From positions 354,288-418,287 of the forward strand of contig DGNS01000005.1 in the NCBI GenBank assembly GCA_002389045.1: 64,000 nucleotides of DNA, given 5' to 3'. The DNA is from Thiotrichaceae bacterium UBA4486 (GTDB lineage Bacteria > Pseudomonadota > Gammaproteobacteria > Eutrophobiales > Eutrophobiaceae). Position 1 is the stretch's first letter. Every line of letters starts with the position of its first letter. Below are positions 53,892 through 61,789 of this stretch, one piece after another. The position numbers were made by a program, and so were the translations under genes. A model generated the notes under the pieces. That model saw nothing but the letters and a program-made list of their open reading frames with translations, made no database searches and was not told the DNA's origin.

Positions 53892-54821
53892 ATGAATAAT
53901 ATATACATTTTATGCGTTTGTCTGGTACTGATTCCGTTGTTTGCCGCGGCTGATGAGGCTGAACTGCAACGCCAGTGCGCTCCCTGGCGCGTTGAGATCC
54001 CTGATACCGGCAACCTGGACGTAGACACCGCGTATACGGATGGATTGCTCTGGAAGGTTGTGAAAGACAACAGGGTCAACTACCTGTTCGGTAGCATGCA
54101 TTCCCGGGATCCGCGCGTTGCCGTGGTCCCTCCTCAGGTTCGCCTGGCCATGCAATCAACCGATATCTACCTGAGCGAAGTCGACCAGGGCATGGAAGCC
54201 AACCAGGTTTTTCTGGACGCCATGACCATGGAAGAGGGCAAATCCCTGGCCGACCACCTGCATCCCGAACTCGCCGGACTGCTGGTATACAAGGCCGGGA
54301 AATACGGTATCGAGGCGAAGCGAGCCCTTCAATTACAACCGTGGGCCGCCTTCAGTCTCATCGGCCGCCCCCGGCCGACCCGCGGCCTGACACTGGACCA
54401 GGTCCTGATGAATTACGCCATACGTCAAAATCACGAAGTTCACGCCCTGGAAAGCATGCAGGAGCTGCTTGGCAGTCTTCAATCCATTCCCATGGATGAC
54501 CAGATAGAGATCCTGAGCGACACCCTGTGCAACCATGAACAGATCCTTGAATCCATCCGTGAACAGGTCAATCTGTATATGCGTGCCGATCTGGAGGCCA
54601 TGGTGCGCATGAACGCGAAACCGCACCGCGATGAACAAGTACATCAGCGTTTCATGAAAATCATGGTGGATGATCGCAACCGGCGCATGCTGCAGCGCCT
54701 GTTGCCATGGTTCGAGAAGGGCAGCAACTTTGCAACCATCGGCGCTACACACCTGCATGGTGAACACGGCCTGCTCAGCCTGCTGGTGGAACGGGGATAC
54801 AGGGTTAACAATGTGTTCTAA
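53892..54821 (+). CDS. TraB/GumN family protein
   Basis: About 309 residues. A signal peptide (to FAAADEA) precedes the TraB/GumN domain: VNYLFGSMHSRDPR with the GxxH motif at the start and FATIGATHLHGEHGLLSLL with the second GxxH motif at the end. The family has a metalloprotease-like fold related to Tiki proteins; the substrate is unknown. ATG 53892 is preferred for the signal peptide; 53856 would add 12 residues. Confidence 0.85.
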   Translation: MNNIYILCVCLVLIPLFAAADEAELQRQCAPWRVEIPDTGNLDVDTAYTDGLLWKVVKDNRVNYLFGSMHSRDPRVAVVPPQVRLAMQSTDIYLSEVDQGMEANQVFLDAMTMEEGKSLADHLHPELAGLLVYKAGKYGIEAKRALQLQPWAAFSLIGRPRPTRGLTLDQVLMNYAIRQNHEVHALESMQELLGSLQSIPMDDQIEILSDTLCNHEQILESIREQVNLYMRADLEAMVRMNAKPHRDEQVHQRFMKIMVDDRNRRMLQRLLPWFEKGSNFATIGATHLHGEHGLLSLLVERGYRVNNVF

Positions 54822-54908
54822 GTTCAAGGTTCGAAGTTCCAGAACCTGGAAGCTATTTACCTGGTAGAAGATAGCCACAAGCTACTAGCAACTAGTGCTT
54901 CGTTGTTC

Positions 54909-54941
54909 CTTGTGGCTTGTGGCTTGTGGCTTGTGGCTATT
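54909..54941. repeat. Heptanucleotide array (TTGTGGC)n at the 3' end of the DUF1244 gene
   Basis: Four to five copies of TTGTGGC. The DUF1244 stop (TAG, 54939-54937) is at its edge. Shorter 7-bp motifs (GTTCAAG/GTTCGAA, CTACTAG/CAACTAG) lie between it and the TraB stop (54822-54895). Confidence 0.75.
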
Positions 54942-55185
54942 TTTTCTGATACTTCTCCTTCCATTCCGAATAAGGCATGCCGTAAATCATTTCCCTGACC
55001 TGTTCGTAATCCAGCTCGATGCCCTTTTCCTCGGCGGCTTCCTTGTACCATTTGGACAGGCAGTTACGGCAGAATCCCGCCAGGTTCATCAAATCGATAT
55101 TCTGGACCTCGGTATGTTCACGCAAGTGGGAGACCAGCCGGCGAAATGCGGCTGCTTCGAGCTCCGTGGTGTTAACTTCACTCAT
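54937..55185 (-). CDS. DUF1244 family protein
   Basis: 82 residues, all-helical. FRRLVSHLREHTEVQNIDLM, NLAGFCRNCLSKWYKEAAEE (CxxC) and MIYGMPYSEWKEKYQ are the DUF1244 hallmark. Function unknown; conserved in proteobacteria. Confidence 0.9.
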   Translation of the reverse strand: MSEVNTTELEAAAFRRLVSHLREHTEVQNIDLMNLAGFCRNCLSKWYKEAAEEKGIELDYEQVREMIYGMPYSEWKEKYQKK

Positions 55186-55268
55186 GATAAAAAGACGCTC
55201 TCATATAATATGAATGGTTCTGGTATTATAATCGCCAGACATTCCACGATAAACCATAAATAAAACGA

Positions 55269-56594
55269 ATGACCGACAAACTGCACAGAATTGTCATCGT
55301 TGGCGGTGGCGCCGGGGGACTGGAACTCGCCACCCGACTGGGGAAAAAACTCGGCAGGAAAAAGCGAGCGGACATCACCCTCATCGACAGGACCATGACC
55401 CATCTCTGGAAACCGCTTCTGCATGAGGTGGCGGCCGGATCGCTGAATTCCTATGAAGATGAACTCAGTTACATGGCGCATAGTCACTGGAATCATTTCC
55501 GCTTTCGGCTCGGCGAGCTGGACAGGGTGGATCGCGTTAATCGCACCATTACCACCCTGCCGACGAAAGACGAGCACGGCGAGATATATATACCCGAACG
55601 TACCTTTCACTATGACACACTGGTGATCGCCATCGGCAGCGAAACCAACGACTTCGGCATCCCCGGCGTCAAGGAACACTGTCACTTCCTGGACCAGCGC
55701 CAGCAAGCCGATCATTTTCACCAGTTTTTCCTGAAAAAAGCCTACGAGGTGCATGCGCAGCAGGGCCCGCTGCGTGAAGGCCAGTTGAAAATCGCTATTG
55801 CCGGCGCCGGCGCCACGGGTATCGAACTGGCTGCCGAGTTGCATGATTCGCTCGGCCAGATGGTGGAATACGGCTTTGACGGCATCAACATCAAGGATGA
55901 CCTGAAAATCAGTATCATCGAGGCTGCCGACAAGATCCTGCCCGCCCTGCCCGATCGGCTGACGAACCGCACCATGAGCCTGCTCGGGAATCTGGGCATC
56001 GAGGTTTTACTGGGTGAACGCATCGTTGAAGCGACAACGGAAGGCTTCAAAACCGAAAGCGGCAAATTTATACCTTCAGAGATCAAGGTCTGGGCCGCCG
56101 GTATCAAGGCTCCTGACTGCCTGGCCCGGATAGAAGGACTTGAAACCAACCGTATCAACCAGCTGCTGGTTCATCGCACTCTGCAAACCACCCGGGATGA
56201 AAACATTTTTGCCTTTGGCGATTGCGCGGCCTGCCCTCTGGACGATTCCGACAACACTGTACCACCCAGGGCACAGGCCGCTCACCAACAGGCCTCGATG
56301 TTGTATAAAACCATCACCCGCAGGCTGAAGGGACAAAGTCTGCCGGAATACACATACGTGGATTACGGCTCCCTGATCAATCTCAGCCGCTACTCTACGG
56401 TGGGCAGTCTCATGGGCAACCTGAGCGGAAAATTTTCAAGCAATATCTTCATCGAGGGGATCGTGGCGAGGTTCGTGTACTTATCGTTGTACAAGATGCA
56501 TCAGCTTGCCGTGCACGGTATGGTCAGGTTCTCACTGACCACCATTGGCAGCTTCTTTACCCGGAGAATGAAACCGAGGATGAAGTTGCACTAA
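55269..56594 (+). CDS. ndh: Type II NADH dehydrogenase (NDH-2)
   Basis: 441 residues. FAD motif RIVIVGGGAGGLELATRLGK at the N-terminus, TLIDRTMTHLWKPLLHEVAAG (in parts), the NAD-binding IAIAGAGATGIELAAEL near 177, the WAAGIKAPDC block and FAFGDCAACP. A C-terminal amphipathic region (VYLSLYKMHQLAVHG) anchors it to the membrane. Oxidises NADH and reduces quinone without proton pumping. Confidence 0.94.
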   Translation: MTDKLHRIVIVGGGAGGLELATRLGKKLGRKKRADITLIDRTMTHLWKPLLHEVAAGSLNSYEDELSYMAHSHWNHFRFRLGELDRVDRVNRTITTLPTKDEHGEIYIPERTFHYDTLVIAIGSETNDFGIPGVKEHCHFLDQRQQADHFHQFFLKKAYEVHAQQGPLREGQLKIAIAGAGATGIELAAELHDSLGQMVEYGFDGINIKDDLKISIIEAADKILPALPDRLTNRTMSLLGNLGIEVLLGERIVEATTEGFKTESGKFIPSEIKVWAAGIKAPDCLARIEGLETNRINQLLVHRTLQTTRDENIFAFGDCAACPLDDSDNTVPPRAQAAHQQASMLYKTITRRLKGQSLPEYTYVDYGSLINLSRYSTVGSLMGNLSGKFSSNIFIEGIVARFVYLSLYKMHQLAVHGMVRFSLTTIGSFFTRRMKPRMKLH

Positions 56595-56597
56595 TCA

Positions 56598-56658
56598 GGT
56601 GACAGATGTCAGATGTCAGATGTCAGATGTCAGATGTCAGATGTCAGATGTCAGATGG
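56598..56658. repeat. Heptanucleotide array (CAGATGT)n after ndh
   Basis: About eight nearly perfect copies of CAGATGT starting four bases after the ndh stop, in the sense direction of ndh. The longest and cleanest heptad array in the window. Confidence 0.9.
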
Positions 56659-56712
56659 AGTATAGCCGGCGGTCACCGTTATGATCGCCGGGTTATCCAC
56701 GGTTCCGTTTTC

Positions 56713-57123
56713 CTAGCCGAATATTTTTTTCAGGTTATCAAAGCCGGCCTGGTAGATGTCCTGGATCACTTTCACCGCCTCGTTCTCCGCCGCGCCGGTT
56801 GCCTCGAATTCACTGGACCATTCCACTACCGAAGTCCCGCTCTCATCATCCTTGACGCGAATGGTAGCCTTGTAGTTGGAAACCGGTAACGGGCTGTCGG
56901 TTATGGTATAGCTGTAAACACGTTCGCCGTTATCGAGGTTTTCCAGCTTTTCGACGATCTTGCCACCACCGGCAAGACTCAGTTCACGAACCTCGCCCCG
57001 TTTTTTCAGGACGCTTTTCTCAACCGCGGGATGCCAGTCCGGCAACGCGTTGAAACCACCAATCAAATCCCATACCTGGTCCGGTGTCACATTCAGTTCT
57101 GTTTGCATGGAGACTTTGGGCAT
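56713..57123 (-). CDS. SRPBCC (START-like) family protein
   Basis: 136 residues with a polyketide-cyclase/Bet v1-like fold: VTPDQVWDLIGGFNALPDWHPAVEK at the start, YSYTITDSPLPVSNYKATIRV and VVEWSSEFEATGA in the middle, and a long C-terminal helix. Small-molecule binding is expected; the ligand is unknown. Confidence 0.87.
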   Translation of the reverse strand: MPKVSMQTELNVTPDQVWDLIGGFNALPDWHPAVEKSVLKKRGEVRELSLAGGGKIVEKLENLDNGERVYSYTITDSPLPVSNYKATIRVKDDESGTSVVEWSSEFEATGAAENEAVKVIQDIYQAGFDNLKKIFG

Positions 57124-57249
57124 TGTCCCTACCTCCTGATGTTTTTGTTGCCGGGCATTGAGTCAGTATACAAAAACAACTCAACTCTATTTGAACTCCT
57201 GCCCGACAAAATGTCCAGAGCTCATGTTCTTATGCTGCACCGAACAAAT

Positions 57250-58680
57250 TCAGTCCGTATTAGCCATGTTGTATTTTTTCATACGATAGCGCAGGGCCAT
57301 GCGGGTAATGCCCAGTTCACGCGCCGCCCTGGAAACGTTGCCACGAGTACGCTCCAGCGCCTGTTTTATCAGAGTTAGCTCGGCTTCTTCCAGGGTCAGA
57401 TCCTGACCTGGGTTTTCAGCATGGTCTTTGACTGGTGAGGGTTTTCTGCTTTCAAGCGCCAGGTCGGAAGGCTCAATCTGGCCACCGCCGCTGAGCAGGA
57501 CGGCACGCTCGATCAGGTGTTTGAGTTCGCGGATATTGCCGGGCCATGCATAATCCAGTACCGCGGACTCTGCAGCATGACTCAACTGTACACCTTCGAT
57601 GCCGTAGCGCCGGGCAGTCTGTGCGGCAAAACTGTTGGCCAGCAAAATGACATCATCTCCACGTTCGTGCAGCGGTGGCAATGTGACGGTCAGCACATTG
57701 AGGCGATAATACAAGTCGGAACGAAATTCCCCCTTTTCCGCCAGACTTTCCAGATCACGATTGGTCGCGGCAATAAACCAGGCGGCAACCGGTTGTTCCT
57801 GGGTTGTGCCGACGCGGCGCAGCGTCCGTCGCTCAAGTACGGCGAGCAGTTTGGATTGCAGGTCCTGGGGGATTTCACCGATTTCATCGAGAAACAGAAT
57901 GCCGTCTTCCGCCGCCTCGATCAGACCGGTACGGGCCACGTGAGCATTGGTAAACGCACCTTTTTCGTGTCCGAACAATTCGGCTTCAATCAGATCCTTG
58001 GGCAACGATGCGCAATCCACGTGCACGAAGGGACGTTGGCGGCGACTGCTTTTCTCGTGCAGCAGCCTGGCCAGTACATCCTTGCCGGTACCGGTTTCAC
58101 CGAGGATCAGCACCGTCGGTGGAATGCTGTTGCTGGCTTCGGTCAATGCGGCAATGCGATCCACCTGCGTGCGCACTTCCTGCAATGCCTGGCATTCACC
58201 GAGAAATTCCACACCCTCGACAGCATGCTGCTCGCGCTTGGTCGAATAGGTGAGTTTCTGTTCGCGTTCAAAATTACCCAGCACTTTCTCGATATTGACC
58301 ATTAACTCGTCCAGGTCCACCGGTTTTTTCAGATAATCCGATGCGCCCAGTTTCATCGCCGACACCGCATCTTCCACCTCGCCATAGGCGGACATCACCA
58401 GCACGGCGCAGTTGGATTCTGCTTTTTTACGTACCTCGGCCAGAAAGTCGAGACCGGATCCATCGGGCAGGCGCATATCGAGCAGGATCAGATCCGGAGA
58501 CATATCCCGGAACTTGCTCCTGGCATTGTGCAGGTCGCCGGCGATATCGCTGCGAAAACCGGACCGGTTCAGACGCTTTTGTACGGCCCGGGCCAGTACA
58601 CTCTCGTCCTCGACGATGAGTACACTGCGCTCCAGTTTCGGCAGGGTTTCGACGTTTGCGGATTTACTGTTCTCTTGCAT
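57250..58680 (-). CDS. NtrC-family sigma-54-dependent response regulator
   Basis: 476 residues. Receiver (VLIVEDESVLARAV, phospho-Asp in LILLDMRLPDGSG, Lys in YLKKPV), AAA+ domain (LGETGTGKDVLARLLHE Walker A, GILFLDEIGEI Walker B, FIAATNRDL) and a C-terminal Fis-type HTH (GNVSRAARELGITRMALRYR). The sigma-54 contact loop reads GAFTNA instead of GAFTGA. Eighteen bases after its kinase on the same strand. The gene pair is divergent from pqqA, which has a -24/-12 promoter. Confidence 0.92.
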   Translation of the reverse strand: MQENSKSANVETLPKLERSVLIVEDESVLARAVQKRLNRSGFRSDIAGDLHNARSKFRDMSPDLILLDMRLPDGSGLDFLAEVRKKAESNCAVLVMSAYGEVEDAVSAMKLGASDYLKKPVDLDELMVNIEKVLGNFEREQKLTYSTKREQHAVEGVEFLGECQALQEVRTQVDRIAALTEASNSIPPTVLILGETGTGKDVLARLLHEKSSRRQRPFVHVDCASLPKDLIEAELFGHEKGAFTNAHVARTGLIEAAEDGILFLDEIGEIPQDLQSKLLAVLERRTLRRVGTTQEQPVAAWFIAATNRDLESLAEKGEFRSDLYYRLNVLTVTLPPLHERGDDVILLANSFAAQTARRYGIEGVQLSHAAESAVLDYAWPGNIRELKHLIERAVLLSGGGQIEPSDLALESRKPSPVKDHAENPGQDLTLEEAELTLIKQALERTRGNVSRAARELGITRMALRYRMKKYNMANTD

Positions 58681-58698
58681 GTGTATGATTCTCCGGGA

Positions 58699-60153
58699 TC
58701 AGGCGGGCAATGGTGCGGTGATCAGCACCTCGGTGCCCTCACCCTTGTTGATTTCAAATGTCAGTCCCCAGCCATGGGTCTGGCAGATCTTGAAGGCAAT
58801 CGGAATGCCCAGTCCGGTTCCGAAGCGTTTCGTCGACGGTCCCGGCTCGAGATTGTCGGCCTCCGGTTGAAACGGCAGACCACCGCCTTCATCCCTGAAG
58901 CTGATGATGACGTGATCCAGATCGGTGTGAAAACCCACCGTGAGCCTGGAACCGCGTGGCGAGGCATCCACGGCATTGGCCATCAGACCGTAGAGGGCCT
59001 GCTCCATCAGATCGGGGTCCACTTCGACGACGACCTCCTCGTTCCAGTCCACCCTGTCTATCGTCATTTGCTTTTCATCAAGGCGGGGTTTGAGCAAGTT
59101 CAATGGCGATGCCAACAGGTCGGTGACTTGAACTCTACGCTTGTTCGGTTTCAGCGGGTGCAGGTACGAGACCAGCGCCGTCACCCAGCGCTCCAGACGA
59201 TCTATGGTGTCGAGTATCGCCTGCCGGCATTCGTGCAATTCTTCCTGGTCCTCGACATCCTCAAGCACCTGGGCCGTGGCCCGGATACTGGCCAGAGGGT
59301 TACGTATGTTATGCGCCACTACCGGTACCAGCGCACCCAGAGCCGCCTGTTTCTCGCTCTGGATAAGGGCATCGCGGCTGCTCTCCAGTTCCCGGGCCAT
59401 ATGGTTAATGGCGCCGGCCAGTTCCGATATTTCCTCGACGCCATTCTCGGGAATCTGATGATCGAGTCTGCCGCCGCTGATGATGCTGGCGCCGCTGGTC
59501 ACCGCCGACATCGGTTTAAGAAAGCCCTGGGTGAGTATATTACGGGCAAAACCGATCAGTATGATTGCCATGATGATAATGATGGCAATGATGTAGGGAG
59601 CCTTGCGGGTCCATTGCTTGAGATTCTCGTCCAGAACCTGGTGTTTCTCGATGATTCGCCCGCGAAAGGTTTCATATCGCTCTTCAAATGTACCCACCAT
59701 GGCTTCTGCAAACCGCGGATCGAGAATCTTCATGCGCACGCGAAAATCCGATGTGTAGGGATCGGTGAAAATCTTGTTCATGTCTCGCTGGATTTCCCGA
59801 TAGGCCTGCTGCAATCCCTGGATTGACTCGCCCTCCGCACCCGTGGCGGACGCCTGGCGTAGATGGTTAAACTGCCTGTCGATGCGCCTTGAGTACTCGG
59901 CATAAACATCCAGTGACTGCGCATCTTCCAGCACCCGCACCCGGATAGCCGCCTGGATCTGTCTGAACAAGGCGCTGCGGATCTGCTCGGTCACTGACAT
60001 CATCTCGTTCAGGCGGATGGATTCGGTGGAATTCTGATGCCAGAAATAGGCCGACAACCCGCCGATACCGCCGGCAATGGTCACCAGGAGCAGGAAAGCG
60101 AATTCGTGCAACAGCAGCAGGCTGCTCAGGGATTTGGGACGTTTCAGCCACAT
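58699..60153 (-). CDS. Membrane sensor histidine kinase partner of the NtrC-type regulator
   Basis: 484 residues. TM1 near 14-37, a mostly helical periplasmic sensor (38-185), TM2 near 187-208, HAMP, H-box VVAHNIRNPLASIRA, and HATPase (MANAVDASP, FRDEGGGL, GTGLGIPIAFKI). The signal is unknown. The target regulator is the NtrC-type protein directly downstream. Confidence 0.9.
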   Translation of the reverse strand: MWLKRPKSLSSLLLLHEFAFLLLVTIAGGIGGLSAYFWHQNSTESIRLNEMMSVTEQIRSALFRQIQAAIRVRVLEDAQSLDVYAEYSRRIDRQFNHLRQASATGAEGESIQGLQQAYREIQRDMNKIFTDPYTSDFRVRMKILDPRFAEAMVGTFEERYETFRGRIIEKHQVLDENLKQWTRKAPYIIAIIIIMAIILIGFARNILTQGFLKPMSAVTSGASIISGGRLDHQIPENGVEEISELAGAINHMARELESSRDALIQSEKQAALGALVPVVAHNIRNPLASIRATAQVLEDVEDQEELHECRQAILDTIDRLERWVTALVSYLHPLKPNKRRVQVTDLLASPLNLLKPRLDEKQMTIDRVDWNEEVVVEVDPDLMEQALYGLMANAVDASPRGSRLTVGFHTDLDHVIISFRDEGGGLPFQPEADNLEPGPSTKRFGTGLGIPIAFKICQTHGWGLTFEINKGEGTEVLITAPLPA

Positions 60154-60189
60154 CGGGCGAGTATACTGGATAGTGAGTGGTTCAAATAG

Positions 60190-60205
60190 ACCATTTATAT
60201 GGTTA
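60190..60205. promoter_or_regulatory. Possible activator site upstream of pqqA
   Basis: ACCAT-TTAT-ATGGT dyad, about 135 bases upstream of the candidate -24/-12 element, in the usual enhancer range for NtrC-type activators. Based on symmetry and position only. Confidence 0.3.
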
Positions 60206-60334
60206 AATTAACCCACTCCAGACACTGGAAATGCCTGTATGGCTTGCACAGATTGTCAGCGTGCTCATAAATATAACATCCAAGTATCTGTAATTATTCA
60301 TTTTTTTATAATCATTTAGAATAATTCCAATCTC

Positions 60335-60350
60335 TGGCATATTTTCTGCG
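60335..60350 (+). promoter_or_regulatory. Candidate sigma-54 (-24/-12) promoter of pqqA
   Basis: CTGGCATATTTTCTGCG: GG at 60336-60337 and GC at 60348-60349 with ten bases between, TGGCA exact at -24. Predicted start about 60361, at the first base of the CGTACCGTTAACGGTACG palindrome. The adjacent gene encodes a sigma-54 activator. Confidence 0.6.
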
Positions 60351-60360
60351 TGTATCAGGG

Positions 60361-60392
60361 CGTACCGTTAACGGTACGGCCGGGAAACCGGC
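60361..60392 (+). promoter_or_regulatory. Structured 5' leader of pqqA with two hairpins
   Basis: CGTACCGTTAACGGTACG (60361-60378), a perfect palindrome, is followed directly by GCCGG-GAAA-CCGGC (60379-60392), a five-pair stem with a GNRA tetraloop. A tiny ATG-AAA-CCT-TAA ORF follows at 60396. Could stabilise the short mRNA or act as a control element; not a riboswitch class I recognise. Confidence 0.55.
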
Positions 60393-60430
60393 AACATGAA
60401 ACCTTAAACCCGATTTTTAGGAGACCAACC

Positions 60431-60505
60431 ATGAAATGGGATACACCTGAATACAGCGACATTCGTTTTGGCTTTGAAGTAACCATGTACATCAACAACA
60501 AGTAA
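60431..60505 (+). CDS. pqqA: PQQ precursor peptide PqqA, solitary gene
   Basis: 24 residues: begins MKWDTPEYSDIRFG and continues FEVTMYINNK. Glu16 and Tyr20 form the E-x3-Y pair from which PQQ is made, within the conserved RxGFEVTMY block. GGAG lies seven bases before the ATG. The gene is about 34 kb from pqqBCDE, has its own -24/-12 promoter, a hairpin leader and a terminator, and is divergent from the NtrC-type kinase gene. Confidence 0.93.
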   Translation: MKWDTPEYSDIRFGFEVTMYINNK

Positions 60506-60517
60506 TTGTTGTCTATA

Positions 60518-60561
60518 CCGGCTTAAAGCCGGGCAAAAAAGGGGCGTAAAGCCCCTTTTTT
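60518..60561 (+). terminator. Terminator after pqqA
   Basis: A small CCGGC-TTAAA-GCCGG hairpin (60518-60532) and then AAAAAAGGGGC-GTAAA-GCCCCTTTTTT (60535-60561), a classical intrinsic terminator with flanking A and T runs. Confidence 0.93.
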
Positions 60562-60672
60562 GTTGCCTGGTATTTATTCCCGCCAGCGGATATTCATTTT
60601 TTTTCCGATTTAACGTTAAAATACTCCCGTATACCATTCAGTCCGGTGTGCACTGTCAGGGGAGGCAACGAC

Positions 60673-61269
60673 TTGAGACTATATTTACCGTCATTCAGGG
60701 TTTTCGGGAGCACTGGTATGTTGTTTCCCGTGTTTCTGTTGCTGGCATTCATGCTGATCCCGGTAACCACGCCCGCCAGCGAAATCGAGATTGAAATCAT
60801 CAAATCCAGGAACTTGCTCACCGTCAAGGACGGCGAGCGGACGATCCGGGAATACCACATTGCACTCGGCAAAGGAGGCAACGGCAGCAAACGTAAACTG
60901 GGCGATAAAAAAACTCCGACCGGAGTTTACAAGATCATGGATTTCAAGGAAGACAGCAAATTCCACTATTTTATCCATATCGACTATCCGAACCTGCTTG
61001 ATGCCTGGTATGGGTATAAAAACCGGATCATTACCGCCAGCGACTTCAAGGACATCGCCTCTGCCTACAAAAACAGTCAAAAACCCCCGCAGAGTACCGC
61101 ATTGGGCGGTTACATCGGTATCCACGGTCTGGGCGAGGAATCCGAAGAAAAACTCATGATTCATGAAGGCATAAACTGGACCGAGGGCTGTATTGCGCTC
61201 ACCAATAACGAGGTACTCGACCTCAGGAAATATGTGGATGTCGGCACCCGCGTGGTTATCCGCGAATAA
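60673..61269 (+). CDS. L,D-transpeptidase (YkuD domain)
   Basis: About 198 residues. A signal peptide is followed by a YkuD domain: NLLTVKDGERTIREYHIALG, KKTPTGVYKI, IGIHGLGEE and the catalytic motif NWTEGCIALTNNEVLDL with the nucleophile Cys. Forms or modifies meso-DAP cross-links or lipoprotein attachments. Start uncertain: TTG 60673 has GGAGG and gives a basic n-region; ATG 60718 has GGGAG but lacks positive residues. Confidence 0.85.
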   Translation: MRLYLPSFRVFGSTGMLFPVFLLLAFMLIPVTTPASEIEIEIIKSRNLLTVKDGERTIREYHIALGKGGNGSKRKLGDKKTPTGVYKIMDFKEDSKFHYFIHIDYPNLLDAWYGYKNRIITASDFKDIASAYKNSQKPPQSTALGGYIGIHGLGEESEEKLMIHEGINWTEGCIALTNNEVLDLRKYVDVGTRVVIRE

Positions 61270-61278
61270 TAACGACGG

Positions 61279-61788
61279 ATGACGGCCCTGGCTGTGTCCG
61301 CTTCGGGATTGGTGCTGTCCCTGTCGCTGGGCCTGCTTGTCCTCACCGGCTGTGATGACAAACAGTCGCCTCAAGAACTCTTCATCGAATCAACTGACAA
61401 ACCCTTCAACGAGGTCATTGAAGACATCGAGTTCGCGATTACCGAACGCAATTACCGGATCGTCAACACCCTGCAGATTGGCAAGGCCATCCGGGAACGC
61501 GGTCATGAGGATTTTCCGGATAACTCAGTCATACTGTTTTGCAACCTGACAATTGCCAGGGCCATGCTCATGGAAGATCCTGATTATCTGAATCACTGTC
61601 CGTCACGTATCGGCATACGTGCATCCGGTGAGTCGGTTATGATTAGCGCCCATTTGTTTCCCGAATCAGGATATAATCGCGAGCTGGATGAGTTAATCCG
61701 TAAATCCAACACACACATGGTCGAGATCGTTAACTTCGGCGCGCGCGCGTGGCTGGAGGTCGACGATCCCGGCATGGAATTCGAGTGA
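61279..61788 (+). CDS. DUF302-domain lipoprotein
   Basis: 169 residues with a signal peptide and lipobox LTGC (Cys 25). The mature part has the DUF302 pattern NEVIEDIEFAITERNYRIVN and VILFCNLTIARAMLMEDPDY. Nine bases after the L,D-transpeptidase, one base before the next gene, so one operon. Function unknown. Confidence 0.83.
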   Translation: MTALAVSASGLVLSLSLGLLVLTGCDDKQSPQELFIESTDKPFNEVIEDIEFAITERNYRIVNTLQIGKAIRERGHEDFPDNSVILFCNLTIARAMLMEDPDYLNHCPSRIGIRASGESVMISAHLFPESGYNRELDELIRKSNTHMVEIVNFGARAWLEVDDPGMEFE

Positions 61789-61789
61789 T

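Noticed and set aside
56598..56658. CRISPR array
   Set aside because: Units are 7 bp with no spacers and no cas genes; it is a tandem repeat.
60361..60392. c-di-GMP (GEMM) riboswitch before pqqA
   Set aside because: A GNRA loop is present but the conserved GEMM core is not.
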